The notes under the pieces were generated by a model that saw only the letters and a program-made list of their open reading frames with translations, did not search any database and had not been told where the DNA came from. Positions 10,304-20,111 of a stretch of DNA of 64,000 bases are shown here, piece after piece; position 1 is the stretch's first letter; each line of letters starts with the position of its first letter. Source of the DNA: Hawksworthiomyces lignivorus (lineage: Eukaryota > Ascomycota > Sordariomycetes > Ophiostomatales > Ophiostomataceae); assembly GCA_002917075.1 (NCBI GenBank), contig NTMA01000051.1, positions 124,001 through 188,000 of the forward strand. Reading direction: 5' to 3'. The translations under genes and the position numbers were made by a program.

Positions 10304-11161
10304 TTATATTATAGCCTTCAGTACAATTTCGTGAAACTCCTTAGGCAGCTGAATATTTGTTATATGTCCTGATTTTGGTACAACAATGACCATCGAGCCC
10401 ATTTTCTTCCCCAACTCCTTTGACTCCTGTGGAACCGTTCCATCCAACTCTCCAACCACGAGTAAAAACCGAGATCCGTCGTGTCTCCTACCAATATCTT
10501 CTGCGTACGGAAAAAGGTTCAAGATTCGAAGAGCAGCAATGCTAGCCTCGTAACCTTCGATACTTTGTTTGCAATACACTTCCTTCGCATGTGCAATTCT
10601 TTCTGGATGCTCGGCCGCGAATTCAGAGTCAAACCAGCGGGAAATGCTCTGTTCACCGAGTGCTTCTGGCCCGTTTTCACGTCCATATTTTATCCGATAC
10701 GCGTGGGCAGCATTCGATTGAGGGTTGCTCGTAGCTCGTGTTCCCACAACAACGACTCGCTCTACTCGTTCGGGGTACTTTGCTCCAAATATGAGGCCAA
10801 CTGCAGCACCAATGCTAAGACCCACAATTGCTTTGAGTTTTTCGATCTTTAGATGGTTAATGAGTTTGAGAACGTCGTCAGCCAAATCTTCCATCTTATG
10901 TCCATTGGTATAGTCAAGGCTTGGGTCTGAAGACAATGGCGATTGTCCATGGAAACGCATATCGTAGCGGACTATTGTGTAGTTTGATTTGAATATCTCT
11001 ACAGATTCATCCCAAAGATGTGTTGTAGCTGCTAGAGAATTGGAAAATAGAAGTATGGGCTTTAGGCTGTCTAAACAACCATTGACCGTATAGAACATGC
11101 GAATAGGAGGCTTCGTAGATACATCCACGAACCCTGCGGTACTGGTAGCAGTTGTAGACAT
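10304..11161 (-). CDS. Alpha/beta-fold hydrolase (enol-lactonase-like)
   Basis: A 285-residue single-exon hydrolase. The nucleophile elbow is GLSIGAAVG with Ser116. Asp240 (VVGELDGTVP) and His266 (VPKSGHITNI) complete a probable triad in the right order. The oxyanion region LLFSNSLAATTHLWDE and RYDMRFHGQSP are typical of the 3-oxoadipate enol-lactonase (PcaD)/haloperoxidase-like group. The length is normal for that group, and no signal peptide is seen, so it is cytosolic. It is divergent from the SMP-30 gene across a promoter with a 10-bp inverted repeat. Likely reaction: hydrolysis of a lactone, ester or amide intermediate of the cluster pathway. Confidence 0.82.
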   Translation of the reverse strand: MSTTATSTAGFVDVSTKPPIRMFYTVNGCLDSLKPILLFSNSLAATTHLWDESVEIFKSNYTIVRYDMRFHGQSPLSSDPSLDYTNGHKMEDLADDVLKLINHLKIEKLKAIVGLSIGAAVGLIFGAKYPERVERVVVVGTRATSNPQSNAAHAYRIKYGRENGPEALGEQSISRWFDSEFAAEHPERIAHAKEVYCKQSIEGYEASIAALRILNLFPYAEDIGRRHDGSRFLLVVGELDGTVPQESKELGKKMGSMVIVVPKSGHITNIQLPKEFHEIVLKAII

Positions 11162-11615
11162 TTCTTCGTTGTACCTTTGGTTTTTCTTTATTTTTCATCT
11201 ACTTCTAATAGAATCAATTCTTGCCGTATACATCGAGATCTCAATTTCTATATATTACACTTCGTTATCTTTGTCACATTTAACGTTCTTTGATTAATAA
11301 CTTAAAAAAGATAGGTCTTTTGCTTATATCACCGTCCTAGCGGCAATTCTCTGGAAAAGACCTAGCGCATAAAAACAACGTTAACGTTTTCAGATAAAGC
11401 TTACAAAATCGGGTTACGTCTGAAGTGCCTTAGATAGTACTAGCTATTGTAAGTGTTACCCAAGTGCTAGTGGAAGTTAGGCCAAGGACTCTCAATGGCA
11501 CCTTTAAACACGCAACTGCGTACCTCTCACACTTCCTTAGTATACAATAATATAGGAAATTACACACGCAATTTATTAAAAATTTTCAACTATCTTCACA
11601 CAAGGGGGAACCGCC
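11162..11615. promoter_or_regulatory. Divergent promoter, alpha/beta hydrolase and SMP-30 genes
   Basis: A 454-bp bidirectional promoter. A perfect 10-bp inverted repeat, TAGGTCTTTT at 11312-11321 and AAAAGACCTA at 11355-11364, is separated by 33 bp. It is a candidate operator or hairpin; no known factor is assigned. Confidence 0.35.
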
Positions 11616-12530
11616 ATGTTCTACATTGACCCTCCAAAGCGACTTCTTGCACAGATATACTCGTCTGTGCCAGAGAAGTGGTCAACACCGCGGATAAGTG
11701 AGTGGGCAGACAATAACTTCGGAGGAAAGGCCATTGGATCTTTTCTAGAAGGGCCGTGCTTTGATCAGTCTGGGAATCTTTATGTGGTAGACATACCTTT
11801 CGGACGCATATTCCGCATTTCTCCAAACAGGACTTGGACCTTGTTCGCAGAATATGATGGATGGCCGAACGGTTTGAAGTGCACGCCAGAGGGTCGCATA
11901 TTTGTCGCAGACCATCGTCTAGGGCTGATTGAAATCAGCGAAACGGGTATCATCACGATATTAGTGAGCGGATACCGCGGGGAACGATTTCGAGGACTAA
12001 ATGATCTTACCCTTGGATGTGATGGCTGGGTGTACTTCACAGACCAGGGCCAATCGGGGTTGCAAGAACAGAGTGGCTGTGTCTACCGATGGAATCAGAT
12101 CTCGAAAGCAACAGAGAGAGTTCTGTCCAATATTCCAAGCCCTAATGGCCTCGTCCTTGCCGCTGATGGTACCCGCTTATTCCTTGCTGTGACCCGATCC
12201 AACACAATATGGCGTGCCCCGTTTGTCCAAGATGGAGGAGTCAGCAAGGTCGGCGTGTTTCTGAATCTTTCAGGTGGTGGGGGCCCTGATGGTGTTGCTG
12301 TTGATGTGGAAGGTGGCCTTATCGTGGCTCAACCAGGATTAGGAGTCTTACGCTTCGACACAGCAGGACTACTAACGCACTTCATCCAACTACCGTCTGG
12401 TTCATCAGTCTCTAATATTTCATTTGAGAGGCATGATAGCCATTGTATGTGGATGACTGACAGCGCAACCGGGAGTATTCTAACAGTTGATATGCCATGC
12501 GCAGGGTACGGAATGCAAGAGAAGAGATAG
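11616..12530 (+). CDS. SMP-30/gluconolactonase family lactonase
   Basis: A 304-residue single-exon beta-propeller enzyme of the SMP-30/gluconolaconase/LRE family. The metal-ligand positions are visible: Glu45 in FLEGPCFDQSGNLYVVDI, the Asn in FRGLNDLTLGCDGWVYFTD, the Asn in SPNGLVLAADGTRLF and the Asp in GPDGVAVDVEGG. Repeated propeller blades end in patterns like GWVYFTD and GRIFVAD. No signal peptide is seen. Members hydrolyse sugar or other small lactones using a divalent metal. It is convergent with the MFS gene. In the cluster it probably opens a lactone made upstream; the exact substrate is unknown. Confidence 0.85.
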   Translation: MFYIDPPKRLLAQIYSSVPEKWSTPRISEWADNNFGGKAIGSFLEGPCFDQSGNLYVVDIPFGRIFRISPNRTWTLFAEYDGWPNGLKCTPEGRIFVADHRLGLIEISETGIITILVSGYRGERFRGLNDLTLGCDGWVYFTDQGQSGLQEQSGCVYRWNQISKATERVLSNIPSPNGLVLAADGTRLFLAVTRSNTIWRAPFVQDGGVSKVGVFLNLSGGGGPDGVAVDVEGGLIVAQPGLGVLRFDTAGLLTHFIQLPSGSSVSNISFERHDSHCMWMTDSATGSILTVDMPCAGYGMQEKR

Positions 12531-12780
12531 TCTAGCTACGGAATATAATTATACGATACGATATATTAGCTGGAAAATTTGCTCTTGAGCGTATTAATGT
12601 TCCTTTATATTTAGTGAGCAGGAGAACCGCGGCTATTTGGCAATGCTATATAAACTTTGTACTTTTGTAGTGTCATATTGTGGCAATAGCCGAATGAAGG
12701 CCGTCCAATCCCCTTGACGTCCAGAAGTTGAAAATAATCGTGAGTTGGATGAGAGAATTGACTTGTGTCAGAATATTCGA

Positions 12781-14430
12781 CTAAAGGCCATATACAAAGT
12801 CAAGGCCTCTATCACCTTCCATGCCATTCGTTGTTGCCCCTTCGCTAATGAGCTTTTTCTTTTGTGCGTTTCTGCGCCGAAGCAGAAACCAGCTAGCAGC
12901 GTAGAGCGCAGTAGCAACGACTTCAAGTCCCGCAGAGACGGCGTTTCCGGTAACATAGCGTGGTCCTTGCTGACTTGGATAAAGCTGAGACGAGACCAGC
13001 ATCGACAAGTTGCCGATGGAATAGAAGAAAGGCAGTGCAAAAGCTCGCTTTTCGTCTGGAGAAAGGTTCGTTCCTACCCACGCAACAACCAAAGTAGAGA
13101 TAGGATATACTCCTAATATATTGTTAGATGCGATACCCTGACAGCGTAGGAAAATCAAACTCACCTAAGACGAGTACGAACATCCCCGCATAGCCAGCAT
13201 GAGCATTTGATGAGCCAACGCATATTAGGTAACCTGTTATAACAGGGATACAGCACCCTATGAGAAATACTGCACGGCGGTTGAACTTGTCGGACAAAAA
13301 GCAATTTGTGACAAGAGAAATTGCCCCGAGGATATAGACTGGAATAGTCATGTAATTGACTTTCAGAGAAGCGTAGCTAGGGGCAACAAAATTAGTAGAG
13401 CATTTAAAAACCAAATTAATAAGAATGGACATACCCTAGGCCTTGAATGATTGTGGGAAGAAACACCCCAAAGCCAGTAATAGCAACAGACGAAGTGAAG
13501 AAAGCAAGGCCGCACACGTAGATAAATGGGTCTGTGAGTGACGTCTTAACCCATTTCCAATCAAACTCGTCGTTGCCGCGAAAAGCTTCGTCTCTTTTTT
13601 TCCTTAGGCGCATCGTTTCTTTCTCTTCCTCAGTAAGAAACCAGGCCTCCTCAGGCGTACGGGGGAGAATCAACAAGCCAATTCCCCCAATGACAATGGT
13701 GACACCGAATTCAACAATGAACAGCCATCGCCAAGCCGCAAGCCCTCTTCGTGTACCCATTTTTTGAACTCCATATGCGAAAAGACCACCAAATCCACCG
13801 GAAGTACAATTTGCTAAGTTTCCCATCATAACGCGTTTTCCTGCGGCTTTCTGAGGATAAATAGTGGAGAATAAATATGCGAAACCAGGTGAAATTCCTG
13901 CCTCGCAAACGCCTAGAAGAGTGCGAACAGCCAAGGCTTGGCCATATGTCTTGACAAATGCAGTACCAAGTGTGATAATACTCCACATGATGAGTCCGGC
14001 TCCAAGCGCTCTATTCGCACCGAAACGCTTGACGGCGAGGACCCAAGGCACTTCAAATACAATGAGTGTCACACTGACCACAGTTGTGAGATTGCCAAAC
14101 ATATTGCCATGGAGTCCAAGATCTGCATCGAGGCCAAAAACACGCGCATTCCCTAGCTGATGAAATAGAGACAACAATTAGTACTGATTAGATTGCATTA
14201 GATAGAGAGCCTTTCCTCACATTATTTCTGTCTAAGGACGATAAGACAAGGAAAGAGAATGCAACTGGAACAAGCCACCTATCAAACTTCCTGAGAGCAG
14301 CTCTTTCCTTTGCAGGATCAATATATATTGTAGCCACAACCTCAGATGAGGCGCCTAGAGAAGAGTCGTCATGAAGACCGGAAATGACAGCCTCAGGAGC
14401 TTTCATATCTTTCGCTGTTGTTTCGCTCAT
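12781..14430 (-). CDS. MFS permease of the allantoate/anion:cation symporter (DAL5-like) type
   Basis: Four exons are placed at 14430-14221, 14156-13435, 13376-13165 and 13112-12781 (introns of 64, 58 and 52 bp), giving 491 residues and about 12 membrane segments. The soluble N-terminus ends at LRKFDRWLVPVAFSFLVLSSLDRNN, the usual DAL5-family first helix. Other landmarks are FEVPWVLAVKRFGANR, RTLLGVCEAGISPGFAYLF and the central loop with RTPEEAWFLTEEEK. These are hallmarks of the ACS family of fungal permeases for allantoate, nicotinate, pantothenate, biotin and similar anions. The divergent promoter shared with the NMT1/SsuA-like gene carries GATA sites, so nitrogen control is likely. It probably imports the cluster's substrate. 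Confidence 0.88.
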
Positions 14431-14852
14431 TATGAAAAGACACTCTGGAAGACTTGGGGAGAGAGAAAGCGATGGTAAAATCTAATGTTAATAATATGTG
14501 TAAATATATAAGTTATTTCAAAGCTGCATCGATGGGCTGTATATAAAGTTTTCAATTCCCTTGGATTCTGGTATCATATTGCCACTGTAACACTGAAAAC
14601 AGAGAGATTGATAAAAATATTCAACTGGGGTTTTCTTGAGCGCTACGATATGTTGTTACAAGAACACAACCGCTCGTACACTTTCGCCAAGCGCTATCTG
14701 AATAGAGCCTGTTGGTAGCCACCTTATCCTTCCTGATTTGCATTAAACCGCTGTCATACAAACTGCACTAGGCAAATCTGCAAGTTTCTCCTATCGGCTA
14801 TCTTGGTTCTTATGTACGAGTGGTTCGGGGGTTGTCACTAAATCCCGGATAA

Positions 14853-14914
14853 CGATAATCAGATATCGATAAGCAGACTAGGTATGTTTAACTGTTCACC
14901 TATCATAGTGATAG
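14853..14914. promoter_or_regulatory. Cluster of four GATA sites
   Basis: HGATAR sites occur at 14853-14858 (CGATAA), 14867-14872 (CGATAA), 14900-14905 (CTATCA, reverse) and 14909-14914 (TGATAG) in the 14431-15134 divergent promoter between the permease and the NMT1/SsuA-like gene. Closely spaced HGATAR sites are the known pattern for AreA/NIT2-type nitrogen regulators. The rest of the 704-bp interval shows no gene. Confidence 0.5.
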
Positions 14915-15134
14915 TTGCGAGGAAAGTGTATCCTAATATGATGTTAACTTACTAGCCATATAAAAGTTCTACATCCAGAAACATCAAAAATGTGATATGG
15001 AATGATGTAATTTTGTAGTCAACAAGGTTCGCTCAAAATTGGAAATCGCTTATTCAATTTTCTAACTTTTTTTATCAGCCTTTTTTTTGCCCAGTCTCAT
15101 TGGCAAGCTTGGCGCTAACCTCCGAAATCGAACT

Positions 15135-16121
15135 ATGACTGTTTCTCATCCCCAAAATCCCGGACATGTGCAAAGTGAGCCAGTGCAATTTCATATTGCT
15201 GCCACTGGCCACAGCTTAAATTATCTCCCGGAATACATAGCTCAGAGAAGAGGATTTTTCAAAGAACAGGGGCTAGAAGTGACGGTTTCTGTCCCCAAAC
15301 CCTGGGACTATGTTCTGAATGAGCTTTCTGATGGAACTGCAGCAGCTGCCCTTGGCGGCATATGGGTACCATCTATGTATCGGAATACAGTGAAGAACTA
15401 CACTACATTTGCTCAACTTGCAAACAGGTGCCCCCTAGCGTTGATCAAGCGAGGCAATTCGGAGGGTTTTTACCTTTCTGAAATCGCTGGCAAAACGGTT
15501 CTCCTGAAGTCTGGAAACGGCGCAAGTGTTGGCCTTTTCTTTAAGATGCTGTTACGAGAGAACGGCGTCGATCCATTATCCGTTAATTTTGTCCAGGACT
15601 TGAGTGGTCCGATGCTAAGTGAACTCTTCCAGGGTGGAATGGGTGACTATTTTTTTATCGACATCGTGTCAGCTCGAGTTATGGCCAACAACAACCCTGA
15701 AGTGTCTGTCGTCATGGAAATGGTTACACGCGGAGAGGACATACCCTGGAGTGTTTACTATAGCGAATCTGCGGCTTTGACACCAACAGTGATTGACATA
15801 CAAAAACGATTTTGCGCAGCACTGGAGAAAGGCATGGACTGGGTGGCGACAAATGATGCAGAATCGTTTCGAGATGACCTCGCAGAACTCTTTCCTGCCG
15901 TTCAAGTTGATATCCTTGTGCAAATAACAAACTTGTTCCGAAATAACCAGATGTGGACGTCATCCGTGGTGTCGAATCGTGGATTTGAACGCTGGCAAAA
16001 AGGTATAGCGGATGGTAGCTTGATTAAGAAACCATTTCCCTATGGGATTCTGATCGACAACAGATCTGATGAAGGTGTACAACACAGAGTGCAAAGTGAG
16101 TGCTGTCCAGACGAAGTTTGA
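15135..16121 (+). CDS. NMT1/SsuA-like periplasmic-binding-fold protein, soluble
   Basis: A 328-residue protein whose first ATG in frame is 15135. It has the fold seen in bacterial SsuA/TauA substrate-binding proteins and in NMT1/THI5: HIAATGHSLNYLPEYIAQRR with GFFKEQGLEVTV, a hinge region ELSDGTAAAALGGIWVPS, then LANRCPLALIKR and GKTVLLKSGNGASVGLFFKM. There is no signal peptide, so it acts inside the cell without an ABC transporter. The Cys-rich iron motif of THI5 (CCCFC) is absent, so I do not call it a thiamine-pyrimidine synthase. It shares a GATA-rich promoter with the MFS permease. It could be an enzyme or a ligand-binding sensor. Such proteins are sparse in fungi and may come from bacterial transfer; that is inference. 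Confidence 0.75.
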   Translation: MTVSHPQNPGHVQSEPVQFHIAATGHSLNYLPEYIAQRRGFFKEQGLEVTVSVPKPWDYVLNELSDGTAAAALGGIWVPSMYRNTVKNYTTFAQLANRCPLALIKRGNSEGFYLSEIAGKTVLLKSGNGASVGLFFKMLLRENGVDPLSVNFVQDLSGPMLSELFQGGMGDYFFIDIVSARVMANNNPEVSVVMEMVTRGEDIPWSVYYSESAALTPTVIDIQKRFCAALEKGMDWVATNDAESFRDDLAELFPAVQVDILVQITNLFRNNQMWTSSVVSNRGFERWQKGIADGSLIKKPFPYGILIDNRSDEGVQHRVQSECCPDEV

Positions 16122-16219
16122 AAGAAATTGGAGGAAATAAGGGCAAGGCTAACCGATGACTTGCTGTTGAAGAAACGGTCTAATACCATCTTATATTAAA
16201 CGACGATAAACATGTAGCA

Positions 16220-18455
16220 TTAGAAAATATCTGATAAGTTTTCGTTTCCAAACAGTTGTGTCATCCATTCGTCAATATCCCAGTTCTCCGTCATATAGTC
16301 TGCCTCTGAATTTGCATCCGCCATAATGCTCTGCCCTAAAGCTTCGACGTCATTGAGCATACGTTCATGCCCTCTACCTGCCAAGCTGCCGGCTCTGATC
16401 ATATCTTGAAGCACATCCTTGCCTGTATTATAGGCGACGTCGTCTTTGGAGTTTTGGTTAAAGCTTCCAGGACGCCTAAAATTGATAGCTTTGGCCAAGC
16501 AAAGAATCATCAAGCTAGAAAAGATATGCATGTTCTCCATAAACCCCAATCTAGCTGAGGCATATTAGCATAATAAATCGATTGGCGTACTATTTGATAA
16601 TGTATGAGAATCTCATAATACCTAGAAGCCCATGAGTCCGTATACGTATAAGAATATCAACGCTCGACCGCGCTGAAGCATGGCATATGTTGCTCAAGTC
16701 TTGCATGGGTTTCTGGAATGCGTCAAAATCCTCATTTGAGAAGATACCACTGATTTGTCGGAGAAGAAGAGGGCGAAGAAGAAGGATCAAGCACTGCATG
16801 TTATTAACATGAAGTTCTATTCAGCCATTCACTGAATATTTAGTTCTTACCTGGTTATATCGCAAGCGTAAATTGGCTAAAGATCGCAGTACGGGTGTAT
16901 TTCTTTCACAATCGAACATATCATCTTGGAAGTTAAGAGGAGGTGGCAAATCAGATTTCCAATCTTCCAACCTTCGAACAATTGGGAGAAGGATTCTTTT
17001 AACATGCCCAGTGTTGTCGTTGCCAAAATTTTCAGCACTTTTTGCTGCATCGGCCTGGATAACCGTAAGCTGAACTCGCGCCGTGAGATAGTCTGGATCA
17101 GAGAACTCTTGGCTATCTTCGTAGAGGAGTCCTTCTTGAGTTGGATATCCAAGATCAGCTTGATCAACTTCAAGAATGGGCAACAGTCCCATCTGCGTAC
17201 TGGCCATTCTATCAATACAAAAGGTTGTCCACCACACACGCTTCCTATTCTCTTTTTCTGCGAGAGAGCAGTCTAGAGAGGACGCCTTTTTGTGCAATTG
17301 CAACATATTGCACATTCGTGCACTTAAACCCGAATAAACATATGCTGTTTTTTGTCTGTTTAATGAATATGAACATAGAGCCTGTGTAAGGGGGTTAGAA
17401 CGTAATAAGGCCTTAAATAGCTACATGGAATCAGAGCGTACCACCAAGTTCAATGTCTCGATATGTTCCACCGAGACTTCTTCGTACGGAATTTTAAGCA
17501 GTCCCAAAGCTTGCTCAAAAAACTCTGTACCAGGTATGACTGCCGATTTTTGCGGGGTATTTGTTCGACAGCTGTCAACCTCTTGATCATCCAAGTTGAC
17601 TCTCGGCTGGGGTTCTTGGCCATTAATTGAGGAGCCTAGTGCAAATACTACAAGCAATTGACATAGCCATATGCGGTCCTTTGATTCAGTAGAATCCATG
17701 GTCTTGTATATATTTTCCAAGCGATGTTGAAATCGTCGTAAACGAAACCAATGCCAGTCATGGCCCAGGAAGGTGAGGAATTGGCCCATTAAATAAATCG
17801 CGTAAGGGTAGGGAGGCAGCTTGAAGGTACATTTTGCATCTAGTTAGATAATTAGCAGCTAAATGCCGGAAAAGTGACATAAAGGGGTCAACTTTACGAG
17901 AAGTGTCCGAGTTTAAAGCAAAATATTCGTATGTTGGAGGCTGCGTCAAAGCATCGCTCTTGCTTAGAGACCCGGCCGTTTCAATGCCAAAAGCGGTGGC
18001 AGAAACTTTAGGTTTCTGAATTTCTTTAAGCTTCGATACGAACAGTTCCGCAGTTAAGTTTTCGACCAATGGATTCAGAGGACGATGACTGGCGCCTGCA
18101 TCGATATTCTCGCTCAGCCTGCTTTGGTGTATTGGAATTGGAATGTTCCTAGTAAGGTGTGCCGCCTCGTCTGGGGCCGCCGGTAAAGCTGCTGCATTTT
18201 CAAGCTTCTTGAGATAGCTCTCTGTAACAGTTACTTTCCTGTCTCTGACAGCATATATGCACTGCTGCTTTGCGATTTTGCAATTTCTGCAAGGGTTTTC
18301 TGGAGAAAAACTTATTAGTTATGAAGGGCGCAACGAGAGCATGATTGCATCAACAGCATACCTCTAGAACATTTTACTTTTTGTTTATAACATCGAAAAC
18401 AGGAATTACCCCTGTATTCGCGTTTCGTCTGTTTGGTGATCATATTGTCATTCAT
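16220..18455 (-). CDS. Zn2Cys6 transcription factor with fungal_trans domain, cluster regulator 2
   Basis: Six exons are placed at 18455-18362, 18299-17898, 17839-17442, 17381-16851, 16793-16622 and 16554-16220 (five introns of 57-67 bp), giving 643 residues. The zinc cluster spans the first intron: Cys19, Cys22, Cys29, Cys35, Cys38 and Cys45. The middle matches the fungal-specific transcription factor domain: FKLPPYPYAIYLMGQFLTFL, ETLNLVALCSYSLNRQKTAY, GLSARMCNMLQLHKK and RKRVWWTTFCIDR. The C-terminus is acidic (YMTENWDIDEWMTQLFG). Most of exons 1, 2 and 5 lie outside long open frames, so simple ORF calls break this gene into pieces. It is divergent from the PuuE-type gene and is therefore its likely regulator. 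Confidence 0.88.
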
Positions 18456-18703
18456 AGGTGACTATAATTTGTTGCTTGACGTGGAGAGTATTCTACGATA
18501 GTTGGCTTTCATTGTATTCAAATACACTAAGATCGGAGAAACCGAGAAAATGCCTAGCGTGTTTGCGATAAGAAACCAATGTTGCCTCTTTTGATACTTA
18601 CGTAACTTGAACTGTCTTAGGCTACTTTCTCATATAAGAGACACTCTTCTACGCCTACGTTATGGCTTTCTCACTATAGCATATTAGAAGCGCATGAGTA
18701 ACC

Positions 18704-19657
18704 ATGGCTAGCACATTGTCTTCTCGTCCGCGCGACTTTATCGGCTACGGCAATAATACCCCCAAATTTCTTTGGCCTGGCGAAAAGAAGATAGCCATCA
18801 ACTTTGCTATAAACTATGAAGAAGGCACAGAACGGAATCCACTCCTCGGCGACAGCGCGCGTGACTCTCGAACCTGGGTAAAAAGTGCTCTCCCAGACAA
18901 TGAGCGCGATCTGATGCAGGAAGGAGAGTATGAATACGGAACACGTGTTGGGATCTGGCGTCTGCTGCGTATATTTAGAGAATTTAATGTTCCATACAGC
19001 GTTTTTTTGTCGTCTGAAGCCCTCCTAGTGAACCCAGAGCTAGCCGAGCGTCTGAAAGCAGAAGATTGCGACATAGTCTCGCATGGAACCCGATCAATCA
19101 GCCGCTTAGGCCTTACAGAGGAAACTGAGAGAAGTGACCTTCGCCGGTCTATTGAGCAGACTTTAGAACTCACAGGGAAGCGAATTCTAGGAGCATTCCC
19201 TCGACCACCTATCACTAGCAATAGCCGACGAATTATGGCCGAGGAGGGCTTGTTATATGATTCTGCTACAACAAACGACGACCGTCCTTACTTTGCCGAC
19301 GTATCTGGTAGGCCGATGCTCATCCTACCCTACGCTGTTGATACCAATGATGCGCGTTTTTGGGGTGGCCAATCCGGTCCCGGGTACACTGGTTCCACCG
19401 ACTTTTTCAATTACTTGAAAGACGCCTTCGATGTTTTATACAGAGAATCAGATGAGAGCGGAACAATAATGTCCATTGGCCTTCACGCACGGATTATGCG
19501 ACCAGGACGTGTTGCCTCTATTATTCAGTTTCTCGAATATGTGAGCACAAAGAATGGTGTTTGGTTGGCTAAGAGAAATGATATTGCAGCACATTTTGCC
19601 CGCCTCTTTGCTCCGAAAGACACTTGGAATCTAGATATTGTTTCTAACTTACCTTAA
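18704..19657 (+). CDS. PuuE-type polysaccharide-deacetylase-fold hydrolase (allantoinase/cyclic imide hydrolase-like)
   Basis: A 317-residue single-exon protein related to PuuE allantoinase and bacterial cyclic-imide hydrolases, which open cyclic amide rings. Family signatures in order: RPRDFIGYGNNTPKFLWPG, INFAINYEEGTERNPLLGD (NYEEG at 37-41), EYEYGTRVGIWRLLR, CDIVSHGTRS (His127), YAVDTNDARFW and MSIGLHARIMRPGR. In PuuE the NodB metal-binding aspartate is already replaced within the NYEEG segment, and the same is seen here. The segment around GAFPRPPITSNSRR differs from what I recall of bacterial PuuE, which suggests another substrate. No signal peptide is seen, arguing against a cell-wall chitin deacetylase. 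In context it probably opens a cyclic amide or imide ring. Confidence 0.82.
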   Translation: MASTLSSRPRDFIGYGNNTPKFLWPGEKKIAINFAINYEEGTERNPLLGDSARDSRTWVKSALPDNERDLMQEGEYEYGTRVGIWRLLRIFREFNVPYSVFLSSEALLVNPELAERLKAEDCDIVSHGTRSISRLGLTEETERSDLRRSIEQTLELTGKRILGAFPRPPITSNSRRIMAEEGLLYDSATTNDDRPYFADVSGRPMLILPYAVDTNDARFWGGQSGPGYTGSTDFFNYLKDAFDVLYRESDESGTIMSIGLHARIMRPGRVASIIQFLEYVSTKNGVWLAKRNDIAAHFARLFAPKDTWNLDIVSNLP

Positions 19658-19887
19658 CTGAGTTTACTATAAAACATTCCACTTCATTATGTTACACATC
19701 TATTTTCTAACTTATGGCGCATAATTGGATAAACCGCTATTCAAATAAGAAAGTACTCGTATTTATTCTCCAACTAAGGCGTGGCCGAATGAGATCTCAG
19801 CTTTATGGTAACGACATGTATTTGCTTCAGTGTATATTTATCCTGGTGCTTAAATCGCAGATTTTTCTGGTCGGAAACGTATTTGTA

Positions 19888-20060
19888 TTGAGAGCGAGAC
19901 GGGATGACCCCTCGACTCTACCTAACCACCAAGACCACTACAGTTCATCTGAGCTACCCCGAGCAGCATCGTAGAGGCTGATCGGAGAAGTGCTTAGCCT
20001 TCCTGCTTCAGGGAGTGCATGAAGCTGCCTCCATTGCTGCGTAATTGATCAAGTTATGTG
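19888..20060 (-). repeat. tRNA-like dispersed repeat, copy A
   Basis: This aligns by eye over about 170 bp with 28867-29038. On the minus strand the block carries GGTCTTGGTGGTTAGG, like a pol III A box, and GGGGTCATCCC, like a degenerate B box, close together. This suggests a SINE-like or tRNA-derived element, though the A-B distance is shorter than in a full tRNA. Confidence 0.5.
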
Positions 20061-20094
20061 ATGAGACTGCTGTAGCCTTGGGGCCGGGTCGGCC

Positions 20095-20111
20095 TCTGGC
20101 CTACGGCCAGA
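20095..20111. other. Short perfect hairpin
   Basis: TCTGGCC-TAC-GGCCAGA forms a 7-bp stem with a 3-nt loop, inside a GC-rich patch next to repeat copy A. It may be an end structure of that element or a terminator for the converging genes. Confidence 0.4.

Noticed and set aside
15135..16121. THI5-type HMP-phosphate synthase
   Set aside because: The CCCFC iron motif is absent, so only the wider NMT1/SsuA fold is claimed.
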